Part shown: positions 7,472 to 26,804 of the stretch, in pieces | Position numbering within the stretch: the stretch's first letter is position 1 | Layout: the number at the start of each line of letters is the position of its first letter | Assembly (NCBI GenBank): GCA_002392765.1 | Contig: DGHT01000071.1 | Span: 1-64,000 of the forward strand | Source: Verrucomicrobia bacterium UBA3841 | GTDB taxonomy: Bacteria; Verrucomicrobiota; Kiritimatiellia; RFP12; UBA1067 | Length of the DNA stretch: 64,000 bases | Reading direction: 5' to 3' | Position numbers and translations under genes: made by a program | Notes under the pieces: generated by a model | The model's input: the letters and a program-made list of their open reading frames with translations, nothing else | The model's database searches: none | Told to the model about the DNA's origin: nothing

Positions 7472-9545
7472 TTTCTACGAACTCCACTTTCTTGAAAAAC
7501 ATTCTGCGCAGAAGGCCGAGACGCCTCTCCTGGCGCTCAAGCGACCAGAGTGCGAACCTCCACTTCTTGTCGAAGCCGTACGAACGCGGCAGATCCGGCT
7601 TGAACGACTCGAACTTGTCGCGCATGACGGAAAGCTGCCATTCCATCGACCTCGTCCTGTACTCGAAGCCGTCCATAAACCTTTCCGCCACCTCCGCCAT
7701 CGTGACGGCGTGCTTCTTCTGGTACTGCTTGAGCGTATGGGCATAGTAGCCGAGATAGAACTCGAAAAGAGCCTTGAGGTTCTCGTCGGTGTAGTCGAGG
7801 CACGGCCAGCCGAAGCTACCTCTGACAGAGCACGTGGAAACACGCTTGGGCACGATCTTGCTGGCGATGATATCGTACTCGAACTCGTATATCTCCTTGC
7901 CCACGCCGTAGAGGGGAGACTGCGTGGCGGCGTCGAATTTCTTCATCGCCATGTTCTGCGCGGCGGCGTCGCCCATAAGCATCGCGAGCGCGAGGACGAC
8001 GTCCTTTTCCTCGATCGACGAATCGTCGATGTTCCTGAAATAGTTCTCCGGAATCGAATCGAGAGGTTCTCCTTCGCAGCGCTTTCTTATGTACACGTCC
8101 ACCGCCCGCTTCTTCACCTGCGCGCGCCTGCGCAGAATTCTGTAGTCGCTGAGCGCGATGCCGAGCGCCTTGAACGCCTGCACGCGGGAAAGCATGTAGC
8201 TCGAATAGCCCTTCATCGCCTTGGACAGGAGCTTTTCGATGAGACTGCGCTCCGTCGGGTTGCGGTTCGTCTTGAAAACGATTTCGCGGGTGCGGCCCTT
8301 GCCTATGGCGACCGTTTCGTCGATGGCGCGCAGCTCGTACACGTTGGCGTATTCGACGATCTCGTCCTTGGACACGAGCGAGCGTATGTTGGAAAGCAGG
8401 ACCTCGCTCCTGTCGTCCACGCCGGGATGGTACACGGGACGCCCGTCGACGAACGTCGCGCCGGGAAGCGCGGTGCGCCTGTCGTCGAACGCGGGAGTGC
8501 TGCCCTCGCCCTGCACGGAGTATATCTCGCCGGTTATGTACATGTAGAGCGTTTCGACGAACTGCCGGCTGGCGTCGTCGGCGAGCGCGGGCATCGTGAG
8601 AAGCGAATGGTAGAGCGCGAGAATCTCGCCCGCCTTTTTCGAGACGTAGCCGCCGTCGACGCGTCCGAGGACGATGTTTTCCGTAAGGCGCTCGAGCTCC
8701 GGGATCAGCCTTTCGAGAGCCACGCCGCGGCGGATTCCGAAAAACTCGATCTCGTGGTGCCCGCGGTACTTGGGAAGTCTGGTGAAGGAATACGCGTTGC
8801 CTTCGAAAACGCTGACAAGCTCCTTGAGCCCCTTGAGGAAATCGTCGGGCGAATCCTCGGCGAGGCGGCAGAATTTCGCGAACTCGGAATACGAGAGGAA
8901 ATGGACGCCCTTCATCGAATGGTAGTAGCGCAGCTTGGATGATATGCGCTTCTTGGACGCCGCCAGGGCGGTTTTCATCTCCGCCTCCGTCCACACGAGC
9001 GGTTTGACGCGCCATTCCTGTCCGAGCCTCCTGTAGTGCTCGACCGTGGCGTCGTTTCTCTCGAGCATCACGACCGCGTCCATCGGCAGCCCGGCGCCGG
9101 TCTGGGAAAGGAGCCATCCGTCGGCCAGGAAAAGCGACTTGCCGGGAATGTCGCGCTGGGATATCTCGATCTTTCCGCTCACGACGTTCGCGCAGAGGAT
9201 GCTGCGCACGAGGACGTCGCCGCGCTTCGCCGCCGGGACGCGGGATAATCTCCAGAACCTTCCGTCCAGCAGCGGGAACGCCGCGACGGAATGGTTGCCC
9301 GTCGTCATGGTGAGGATGCGGCCGGGCTTCTTGCGCGTCAGATCGCATTTGCTGACAATCAGAACGCTCGGATGCTCGTCCAGGTGCCTGGAGATGTCCG
9401 TCTGGAAAATGTAGGTGTCGTCTCCGATGTCCCACGCCTCGAACGTGCGCTCGCGGCCCATCGCCACCGCAGTGACGGTGTCGGACCGGCGCACGCCTGT
9501 CTTCTTCACCCTGCGCAGGAAGGTCTCGACCGCGTTCAACGGCAT
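7443..9545 (-). CDS. Large protein of unknown family, 700 residues
   Basis: I do not recognise this protein. It has no signal peptide and no clear membrane segment, and is rich in charged residues. There is a beta-rich first part (GRERTFEAWDIGDDTYIFQTD), a helical middle with several Tyr/Arg pairs, and a helical, basic C-terminal part (SLERQERRLGLLRRMFFKK). No P-loop, nuclease or transferase motif stands out. It follows the membrane/TPR-like gene by 60 bases and overlaps kdsB by 29. GGAGG lies only three bases before the ATG at 9545, so a slightly later start is possible. Its place directly after the EspA-like genes suggests it belongs to that system rather than to LPS synthesis, but this is context only. 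Confidence 0.7.
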   Translation of the reverse strand: MPLNAVETFLRRVKKTGVRRSDTVTAVAMGRERTFEAWDIGDDTYIFQTDISRHLDEHPSVLIVSKCDLTRKKPGRILTMTTGNHSVAAFPLLDGRFWRLSRVPAAKRGDVLVRSILCANVVSGKIEISQRDIPGKSLFLADGWLLSQTGAGLPMDAVVMLERNDATVEHYRRLGQEWRVKPLVWTEAEMKTALAASKKRISSKLRYYHSMKGVHFLSYSEFAKFCRLAEDSPDDFLKGLKELVSVFEGNAYSFTRLPKYRGHHEIEFFGIRRGVALERLIPELERLTENIVLGRVDGGYVSKKAGEILALYHSLLTMPALADDASRQFVETLYMYITGEIYSVQGEGSTPAFDDRRTALPGATFVDGRPVYHPGVDDRSEVLLSNIRSLVSKDEIVEYANVYELRAIDETVAIGKGRTREIVFKTNRNPTERSLIEKLLSKAMKGYSSYMLSRVQAFKALGIALSDYRILRRRAQVKKRAVDVYIRKRCEGEPLDSIPENYFRNIDDSSIEEKDVVLALAMLMGDAAAQNMAMKKFDAATQSPLYGVGKEIYEFEYDIIASKIVPKRVSTCSVRGSFGWPCLDYTDENLKALFEFYLGYYAHTLKQYQKKHAVTMAEVAERFMDGFEYRTRSMEWQLSVMRDKFESFKPDLPRSYGFDKKWRFALWSLERQERRLGLLRRMFFKKVEFVENEDLRNNPQ

Positions 9546-9605
9546 CCACCTCCGTTCCCAGCCGCGGGAACTATGGCCTTTTTCGCGCGCATTTCCGCCA
9601 TGAAC

Positions 9606-10415
9606 CTATCTGTATACCGGACGCGGCCTCTGCGTGCGCACCTTGGGTTCTTCGAGATGGAGGGCGAACCACTGGTCGCCCAGCGTGGAATTCGTAAACC
9701 GCTCCGGCTTGTTGTTCATGAGGTATCCGTGGTTGGCCTTGATCGTCTGGCTGTCCGACGACTTGACCGCATCCGTAAGCACCTTGAACGCCTCGTCGAT
9801 TTCGTTGCGCTTGACGAGCACCCACGAATAGCACGCATGGAGAATCGGATTCTTCGTGCGCTTTATGAGAGACGCCTTCTTCTCGTAGATTTTGCGCATC
9901 TCCGCCGTGGGAGCGCCGAGCATGTACATCCTCGCGATCTTCATCGCCGCGACGGACGGATCGGCCATTATAGCCTTCTTCATGTAGACGTCGGCCTTGT
10001 CGAATTCCTTCACCATCCAGTGGAGCTGCAGCTTGGCGGTTGCGATCTGCCTGTCCATCATGGGAACCCAGAGTCGGAAGCGCTTGAGCTCGTCGGTCTT
10101 CGCGATCGCCTCGCGCACGAACACGGACATGTCGTTGAAAAGCTCCTTCTGCGCGGCCTGGACGCTTCCCGGCGGACGCATCTGCCAGCGCTGCATCTTC
10201 GCCTGGAGCTTCTTCTGCCCTTCTGCGAGAATCGCCTGGACGGCCCCCATCGACGCCATTATGCGCTTTCGCATCTTCACACCTATCCAGGCCTGCAGTA
10301 CGAAGAACGACGCGATCGACGCCGTCACGCTCCAGCCGGTTCCCCAGCCCAGGGGGAAGCGGACGAGAAAGAACACGCCGCATGCGGCGCCGAAAGAAAG
10401 CAGCATCGTCACCAT
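9606..10415 (-). CDS. Membrane-anchored helical repeat protein (TPR-like), unknown function
   Basis: About 269 residues. Two hydrophobic segments lie in the first 50 residues (LLSFGAACGVFFLV and ASIASFFVLQAWIGV), followed by a long helical region with TPR-like pairs: FDKADVYMKKAIMADPS, ACYSWVLVKRNEIDEAFKVL and DAVKSSDSQTIKANHGYL. The likely layout is an inner-membrane hairpin with a cytoplasmic helical-repeat domain. I chose the ATG at 10415, five bases past the upstream stop. The frame can be opened to a TTG at 10445, but that overlaps the neighbour and lacks a ribosome site. It follows the four EspA-like genes and could act as their chaperone or membrane adaptor; this is inference from position and the TPR-like fold. 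Confidence 0.65.
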   Translation of the reverse strand: MVTMLLSFGAACGVFFLVRFPLGWGTGWSVTASIASFFVLQAWIGVKMRKRIMASMGAVQAILAEGQKKLQAKMQRWQMRPPGSVQAAQKELFNDMSVFVREAIAKTDELKRFRLWVPMMDRQIATAKLQLHWMVKEFDKADVYMKKAIMADPSVAAMKIARMYMLGAPTAEMRKIYEKKASLIKRTKNPILHACYSWVLVKRNEIDEAFKVLTDAVKSSDSQTIKANHGYLMNNKPERFTNSTLGDQWFALHLEEPKVRTQRPRPVYR

Positions 10416-10419
10416 GGCG

Positions 10420-10980
10420 TCACAGATTGTTCGCGTTGCCGACAAGCCCGTTGTTGACCGACTTGAGGATGTTCGACACCATGTCGTACGCCTGGTCGCG
10501 TTTGGTCGTCTGCGACTGCAGTTCGATCATCGTCTGCTGGCTGAACGAGTTTTTGGAATCCATCTGCGACTCCAGCGCGGCGATGAAATCGGACGATTTT
10601 TCGTTGACCGTTCCGGCAGACACGTCGTCCATCAGGATAATCTCGGTCAGGAAATTGTAGTAGGTCATCTCCACGCCCTTGTATTCCAACTTCTTCGTGC
10701 CGAGATTCACATCGCCTTCCAGCACGTTCTTCTCGATTTCGGTCAGGCCTTCAAGCTGCCCGGTAGTGTCCTCGAGCGAATTCATCTTCTTGACGATGTC
10801 CAGTTCGAGTTCCGCCGCGCGCTGGAGACAGAGAGCCATCACGAGCTGCCCTATGGAGAGGCGGCGCGGAGTCACGTTGTCCGCCTCGTACACGCCGTCG
10901 ACCGTGTACACGTTCGCCGTCAGGTATTCACCGTCATCGTTTTTGAGCGAAAGGAATATTCCGTCGACACCTATTGCCAT
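10420..10980 (-). CDS. EspA/SseB-like small helical protein, paralog 4
   Basis: A 186-residue protein, fourth of four adjacent paralogs. The paralogs share a late motif: here QTMIELQSQTTKRDQAYDMV, with the pattern LQ-x(2-4)-(R/K)RD-x-A-(F/Y), followed by 15-20 residues of amphipathic helix to the end. An early helix, GQLVMALCLQRAAELELD, parallels one in paralog 3. The architecture and late motif recall the EspA/SseB type III secretion filament or translocon proteins, which have the same length, no signal peptide and a C-terminal coiled coil. I rate that link as plausible, not proven. The start is clear: AAGGAG seven bases before the ATG. It lies 30 bases after paralog 3 and just before the membrane/TPR-like gene. 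Confidence 0.6.
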   Translation of the reverse strand: MAIGVDGIFLSLKNDDGEYLTANVYTVDGVYEADNVTPRRLSIGQLVMALCLQRAAELELDIVKKMNSLEDTTGQLEGLTEIEKNVLEGDVNLGTKKLEYKGVEMTYYNFLTEIILMDDVSAGTVNEKSSDFIAALESQMDSKNSFSQQTMIELQSQTTKRDQAYDMVSNILKSVNNGLVGNANNL

Positions 10981-11010
10981 TTTCTTTCTCCTTGTTCACA
11001 TTCGATGCTG

Positions 11011-11523
11011 TCAGAAGTTTGCCGCGTTGCCGTCCTGCGACGAGCCGAGAGCGCGGACTATGTTGGACGACGCCGAGAACGCCACGTCGCGCCTGTTCAC
11101 CAGCGTCTGCAGATCGATCATGTCGGTCTGCTGCTGCTGCGTGAGGGCGTTGGCCTTGCTTTTCAGGGCCGCGACCGCCGCCATGCGCTTTGCGTACGTG
11201 TCGATGCCGTCCGGAAGTTCGTCGGATATGCCGAGTTCGTTCCTGCAGTAGTTCTTGATCTCCGTCCAGTCGCCGTCGCCATCGACGATCTGCTCCATGC
11301 AGTCGGCCAGTTTCCCCAGCTTGTCGCCGCCGGCGGCCATGATATTCATCTTGACCGCGCTCTGCGCTTCGTACACCGCGGCAGAACGCATCGAGACGGC
11401 TATCACCAGCTGTCCGAGAGCGAGGCGGGATCCGCCTTCCAGTTCCGTGGAATACAGCCATATGCTGTCGCTGCCGGCGGGCGCGTAGCGGTTTACGGCG
11501 ATTTCTTCGAGATATATCGACAT
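11011..11523 (-). CDS. EspA/SseB-like small helical protein, paralog 3
   Basis: A 170-residue protein and the closest of the four to EspA as I remember that sequence. It has an early helix ALGQLVIAVSMRSAAVYEAQ, a middle segment around KNYCRNELG, then LKSKANALTQQQQTDMIDLQ and LVNRRDVAFSASSNIVRAL. EspA of enteropathogenic E. coli has a KANNLT followed by Gln-rich helix in the same position. There is no signal peptide, as expected for a type III substrate. The ATG at 11523 overlaps the upstream stop (TGATG) with AAGGAA upstream; the GTG at 11526 is less likely. Cysteine content is low and the C-terminus is a helix rich in Ser and Ala. Confidence 0.6.
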   Translation of the reverse strand: MSIYLEEIAVNRYAPAGSDSIWLYSTELEGGSRLALGQLVIAVSMRSAAVYEAQSAVKMNIMAAGGDKLGKLADCMEQIVDGDGDWTEIKNYCRNELGISDELPDGIDTYAKRMAAVAALKSKANALTQQQQTDMIDLQTLVNRRDVAFSASSNIVRALGSSQDGNAANF

Positions 11524-12059
11524 CACAGATTCCTTATGAGATTGCTTCTCGTGTCGCTTACCTTGCTCATGAGGTCGGACGCCGTGGAGAACGCTTCGTC
11601 GCGGCGGTCGACGAGCGACTGGAGACGCGTCATGTCCTTCTGCGCCTCGTTGTTCAGCGCGTCGATCTTGCTCTTAACCTTCTGCAGCCACTCCTCCACC
11701 TCCGCCTTCGTCATCTGCAGGTTGTCCCAGTTGAGCGATCCAAACACCGAGAGCAATATGGTCTTGGAGTTCGGCTGCAGACTGCCCTTGCGGTCGGAGC
11801 CCTTCGAATCGCTGTTGAACTGCGCCTGCAGTTTCGTGAGGTCGGCCAGAACGTTTCCTAGATTCTCCAGGACTTTGTTCCTGGACGTGATCTTCGAGGA
11901 CAGCGGCGTAACCTCCCCTTCGACGGTCGTTGCGCGCCGCTCGGATATCTTGATCATGATATCCTGGAAGTCGACGCCCTTGCCGTCGAGATAGTAGTCT
12001 CCGAACTTCGCCCCCCACGACTGGGAGAGCTTGATGTTGTCTGGTTCTATAATCGCCAT
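11523..12059 (-). CDS. EspA/SseB-like small helical protein, paralog 2
   Basis: A 178-residue protein with no signal peptide or membrane helix. The second half contains VEEWLQKVKSKIDALNNEAQ followed by DMTRLQSLVDRRDEAFSTAS, the shared late motif of the four paralogs. The first half differs from paralogs 1 and 4 (KITSRNKVLENLGNVLADL is coiled-coil-like). AGGAGG lies seven bases before the ATG, the best ribosome site of the cluster, so this gene is probably well translated. It follows paralog 1 across a perfect hairpin and overlaps paralog 3. Divergent paralogs in tandem with one conserved end suggest subunits of one assembly rather than simple dosage copies. Confidence 0.6.
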   Translation of the reverse strand: MAIIEPDNIKLSQSWGAKFGDYYLDGKGVDFQDIMIKISERRATTVEGEVTPLSSKITSRNKVLENLGNVLADLTKLQAQFNSDSKGSDRKGSLQPNSKTILLSVFGSLNWDNLQMTKAEVEEWLQKVKSKIDALNNEAQKDMTRLQSLVDRRDEAFSTASDLMSKVSDTRSNLIRNL

Positions 12060-12078
12060 GTTTGCCTCCTGCCTGCCC

Positions 12079-12095
12079 GGCGGACGACGTCCGCC
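12079..12095 (-). other. Perfect intergenic hairpin between EspA-like paralogs 1 and 2
   Basis: GGCGGAC and GTCCGCC form a 7-bp perfect stem with a 3-base loop. It lacks a T-run and stands about 19 bases before the next ATG. It could set different expression of the first gene relative to the rest by stabilising a processed 3' end. Confidence 0.4.
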
Positions 12096-12100
12096 TTGCG

Positions 12101-12655
12101 CTAGCTTCCGATGTTGCCGATTGTGGACGACGCCGCCTGATTCGCTTTTCTGACAACCTTCGAGGCGCCCGAATACGCATTGTCGCGTTTTGATATGAAC
12201 GACTGGAGCGTGACGATATCCTGCTGGATATCGTTGTCCTCCCTGTCTATCGCATACTTGACGTTCGTCTGCGACTTCTGCAAATCGCCGAGCTTCATAG
12301 TGCTGCTCCCCGACCAGCTGAGCGACACGCCGTACTTTTCCGCGACCGATCTCACGTAGCCGGCGTTGCTGATTGTGAGATTGTCCGTCGTTTTCGTCTT
12401 CTTGTCGACGTTCCCCAGCGCCTTTGCGATGTACGACAACGCTTCGCCCAGCTCGCTGATTTTCGTCTGCCTAGCCCCCACGACTCTGCTGTAGGCGCTC
12501 GTCGTCGACTCGATGACGACGGAATGCCTGAACGACGCGGCAACAAGCGCGTCGATGAAATTCTTGCCAGACTCCCCCCCCACGGTGTACTGCACCTGCC
12601 GTACGCCGTATACGGAATTGTCGGTAAGCGGTTCTGTCTTTATCAGAGACACCAT
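12101..12655 (-). CDS. EspA/SseB-like small helical protein, paralog 1 (first gene of the run)
   Basis: A 184-residue protein with the common late motif in the form QQDIVTLQSFISKRDNAYSGASKVV, ending in an Ala/Ser-rich tail. The N-terminal half has VGGESGKNFIDALVAASFRH and a helix TKISELGEALSYIAKAL. No export signal or membrane segment is seen. It is the first gene after a TGGTATAAT promoter about 30 bases upstream. No Shine-Dalgarno sequence is visible before its ATG, unlike paralogs 2 and 4. Function is unknown; the type III filament idea rests on length, helix layout, the late motif and tandem arrangement. Alternative ideas are phage-derived or other self-assembling secreted proteins. Confidence 0.6.
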   Translation of the reverse strand: MVSLIKTEPLTDNSVYGVRQVQYTVGGESGKNFIDALVAASFRHSVVIESTTSAYSRVVGARQTKISELGEALSYIAKALGNVDKKTKTTDNLTISNAGYVRSVAEKYGVSLSWSGSSTMKLGDLQKSQTNVKYAIDREDNDIQQDIVTLQSFISKRDNAYSGASKVVRKANQAASSTIGNIGS

Positions 12656-12683
12656 ATTGTTATCATTGCGGTTTTTTGCTTAT

Positions 12684-12692
12684 ATTATACCA
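12684..12692 (-). promoter_or_regulatory. Extended -10 promoter of the EspA-like run
   Basis: TGGTATAAT on the minus strand, with TATAAT at 12689-12684. The -35 region is poor, which fits an extended -10 promoter. The predicted start near 12677 gives a leader of about 20 bases without a ribosome site. Confidence 0.6.
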
Positions 12693-12756
12693 TTTTTTTC
12701 GACACTTTACCGAATATTTTTTCAACCGGGAAACACCTGCGATTCTTTCCTCGATG

Positions 12757-24315
<11,559 letters not shown>

Positions 24316-24323
24316 AACGCTTT

Positions 24324-24353
24324 ATTATATCATAAATCCGGCCTGTAAGCCAA
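24324..24353 (-). promoter_or_regulatory. Extended -10 promoter of the giant surface protein
   Basis: TGATATAAT at 24332-24324 with TTGGCT at 24353-24348, spacing 18. The predicted start is about 24317, two bases before the GTG at 24315, so the mRNA would be essentially leaderless. The GTG also lies in the loop of a small hairpin (AGCGTT/AACGCT). Confidence 0.65.
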
Positions 24354-24421
24354 TAAAACTTATGATTTAATCGAAACTTCCCGCTCCGTCATTGACTGGG
24401 GAAACGGCTGTTCCTGAATGC

Positions 24422-24457
24422 AAAAAACCGAAGCGCTTAGGGAACGCTCCGGCTTTT
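24422..24457 (-). terminator. Terminator after the mraY operon
   Basis: On the minus strand CCGGAGCG pairs with CGCTTCGG (one G-T) around an 8-base loop and is followed by six T. The plus strand also ends in a short T-run, so it may work both ways. It lies about 160 bases after the mraY stop and 70 bases before the next promoter. The rest of 24354-24620 holds no gene I can see. Confidence 0.7.
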
Positions 24458-24576
24458 AGCAACAAGTTTAACCATGATTAATATATGCCGCGAATGACAA
24501 TCGATGACAGAAAAATCCTATTTTTTTTTAAAATATTTTTATATCTGCAAGAAATATCGCAATAAACGGCGATTTC

Positions 24577-24615
24577 TTTAACTTTTCAACCATTCAACCT
24601 TTCAACTTTTCAACC
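24577..24615 (-). repeat. AT-rich GTTGAAA periodic repeat after mraY
   Basis: Immediately after the mraY stop the minus strand reads as four to five units of the type GGTTGAAAA, GTTGAAA, GGTTGAAT, with a period of 7-9 bases. It cannot form a strong hairpin. Two comparable tracts occur elsewhere in the window. Confidence 0.65.
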
Positions 24616-24620
24616 TTGTT

Positions 24621-25709
24621 TTATCTGATCTTCAAGAAAAATATCAGCAGGAACGGCATAATCACAATTTGAAGAAGCATGAATCGCATTAAAATCTGCC
24701 CCGGCGACCATCCCAGATTCTTTCTGCAATGGTCATGGAGCGGGAAGCGAACTTTCCTGATCGGGGAATCGGCGTCGATTTCCCGGCCCAATTTCTTTGC
24801 GAGCCTCAAAAGAGTCAACTTGGCAAGACCGCCGCCGCCGTTCACTATGACGACCGGCGCGAGGGCGAGCAGAAGAAACGGATTGCCCGCAACGAGTATG
24901 GCGGTGGCGAGAAGAACGCCGAGAAAACGGCTTCCAGCGTCGCCCATCAGAACCTGGGACGGATTCGCGTTGTACCAGAGATAGCCGCCGAACGCCCCGG
25001 CGACAACCATCGACGCTATGGCCCATCCGGCTGCGGAAGGATTGAACGGAACGAGGAAGTACTTGGCGATGTCGTGGTGTCCGATGACCACGTAAAGAAG
25101 GATGGAAAGCATGGCGAGAGCCATGACGGTCAGAGTCCCCGCGAGCCCGTCGATGCCGTCCGAACAGTTTGTGGCGTTCATTGTGAACCACAGCATGAAC
25201 GCCGCGCACGGGATGTACACCCACGGCGCAACATCGATGACGGCGCTCGTGAACGGAAGCCATACGTGCATCGCGCCGCCGGAGGAGTGTCCCATATAGA
25301 CCGAAACCGCGACGGCTATGCAGACGACCGCGTCCAGAAGACCCTTTTTGAGTTCGCCCCACGGAATCGAGGAGCGGTCGTCCAGATAGCCGAAAAGCAT
25401 CGCCAGATACATTGACGCCACCGCCGCGGCATCCCAAGGCTGCATGGGGGCGAACAGGATTATCGCAGGAAGCGCAATCAGCGTCACCACGAGTCCCGCG
25501 CCCGTCGGTTTGCCCTTCGAGACCATTCCGTCGGCACCGAGTATGGTCTTGCCGTGGTCTCTCGGGAGTCTGTCCCAGAAGCGCGGCAGAAAGACCAGAC
25601 AGGCGATGGCGGCGACAATCGTGCCGCCGGCCATCAACAGCAGGTGCGACTGGAGAAGCCTGAACGGCCCCCAGTGCGGCGTCAAGTAATTGGCGATGTA
25701 GTACAGCAT
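24621..25709 (-). CDS. mraY: Divergent phospho-N-acetylmuramoyl-pentapeptide transferase (MraY-like)
   Basis: A 362-residue multi-pass membrane protein of MraY length and layout. MraY makes lipid I by moving phospho-MurNAc-pentapeptide to undecaprenyl phosphate. The N-terminus MLYYIANYL, the GDAGSRFLG motif near 253 and NATNCSDGIDGLAG near 178 identify the family. Two key motifs deviate. The usual DDxxK is GYLDDRSS near 105, and the usual HHH loop is HDH in FPLHDHCRKNLGW near 320. It may be the sole MraY of a divergent lineage or a paralog for another polyprenyl phosphate sugar. No mur or fts genes accompany it. It lies six bases after the lipoprotein gene and shares its transcript with the ribosomal operon upstream. 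Confidence 0.75.
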   Translation of the reverse strand: MLYYIANYLTPHWGPFRLLQSHLLLMAGGTIVAAIACLVFLPRFWDRLPRDHGKTILGADGMVSKGKPTGAGLVVTLIALPAIILFAPMQPWDAAAVASMYLAMLFGYLDDRSSIPWGELKKGLLDAVVCIAVAVSVYMGHSSGGAMHVWLPFTSAVIDVAPWVYIPCAAFMLWFTMNATNCSDGIDGLAGTLTVMALAMLSILLYVVIGHHDIAKYFLVPFNPSAAGWAIASMVVAGAFGGYLWYNANPSQVLMGDAGSRFLGVLLATAILVAGNPFLLLALAPVVIVNGGGGLAKLTLLRLAKKLGREIDADSPIRKVRFPLHDHCRKNLGWSPGQILMRFMLLQIVIMPFLLIFFLKIR

Positions 25710-25715
25710 GATGCT

Positions 25716-26804
25716 TTATTCTTGCAATCCGGCGTTCTTGAGCATTTCAGCGGACAGCGTTTTGAGGACTTTTTCCGTCAGTTCCATCGAAGCGGACAGC
25801 TTGTCGCCGTCAGCCTTGATTTCGAGCGTCGAGAACATTTCGCGCGCCATGACTGCCTCGTCGGACGTATCTTCCCCGGGAATCGAACCCTTGACCATGA
25901 CCACGAAAGAATTGAGCGAGGTCGCAAGCGTATCGGCATCGTTTGCACCGCCGGCGATGACGGAAACCTTCGCTTCGACCTTGTCGGACGCGACAAGCGC
26001 AAAATCCACCGCCTTGAACGCCTTGATCATGCGCGAACCTTCGGGAATCATCATGTCGACGGCGGCGAGATTGGCGGATGCTGCGGGATTTTGGGCGATT
26101 ACGCCGCCAAGGTCAGGGATGTACAGCCTGATGAAATCGGCGGAAGTGAAGCCTCCGAAAGACTTGTCGGCTCCCCTCCCTTCCTTGTAAAGCGCAATCA
26201 TCTTCTGCGCGCCCGCCTCGCTGTTGGCGACGATCGCCACCTTGCCTTCAAGAGACAATGCGAACACGTCGCAAGGGACATCCTCGCCCTTGGACACCTT
26301 GTACGCCTTCATTCCGCCGACTTCCGCGGACTTGAATACGTCCTTCTGCATTTCTTTCTGCGACATCTCGTTCACCGCCGCCACGATTTTGTCGAGATCG
26401 AAGTCGCCGGCAAGCGCCGCAGCCACTTCGACATCACCCTCCTCGACATTTACGGAAAGCACGGAAACAACGGCCCATTCGGCCTTGGCGTCACCGATGC
26501 CGGCCTTTTCCAGCAAAGCCTTTGCCTCGGCCGCATTTTCGCCGGCCGCTTCGAAACCGATATCCAATCCCTGCTTGTAGCACTTCTCCACCGCCTCAAG
26601 AAGAGGCTTGAGCGATTCAGAACCGTTGGCGACAAACGCGAGGGACGCGAGAGCGTTCTCCGGAATCGCGGGAGCGTAGGATTTCGCCGCAGCGGTCGGG
26701 GCGGCACCGGATTTCGCCGCAGGTTTGTCAGACGCGGAATCGCCGCCGCAGCCGGTCAGCGCGGCCACCAGACCGGCGACCATAGCAATTTTAAGTGTTT
26801 TCAT
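25716..26804 (-). CDS. Lipoprotein of unknown function, paralog of the next upstream gene
   Basis: A 362-residue lipoprotein with a clear signal and lipobox (LTGCGG, Cys at about residue 19), followed by a low-complexity Ala/Lys/Pro linker and a globular domain of about 300 residues. It contains FIRLYIPDLGG and MMIPEGSRMIKAFKAVDF, which align with IRLFVPDFGS and DMIPDGARKFRDLREFDF in the upstream gene, so the two are paralogs. No catalytic motif is seen. The start overlaps the upstream stop (ATGA). It probably acts in the periplasm or at the outer membrane. I cannot name the family. Confidence 0.75.
   Translation of the reverse strand: MKTLKIAMVAGLVAALTGCGGDSASDKPAAKSGAAPTAAAKSYAPAIPENALASLAFVANGSESLKPLLEAVEKCYKQGLDIGFEAAGENAAEAKALLEKAGIGDAKAEWAVVSVLSVNVEEGDVEVAAALAGDFDLDKIVAAVNEMSQKEMQKDVFKSAEVGGMKAYKVSKGEDVPCDVFALSLEGKVAIVANSEAGAQKMIALYKEGRGADKSFGGFTSADFIRLYIPDLGGVIAQNPAASANLAAVDMMIPEGSRMIKAFKAVDFALVASDKVEAKVSVIAGGANDADTLATSLNSFVVMVKGSIPGEDTSDEAVMAREMFSTLEIKADGDKLSASMELTEKVLKTLSAEMLKNAGLQE

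Noticed and set aside
10416..10445. TTG start for the membrane/TPR-like gene
   Set aside because: It overlaps the upstream gene by 26 bases and has no ribosome site; the ATG at 10415 starts directly before the first membrane segment.
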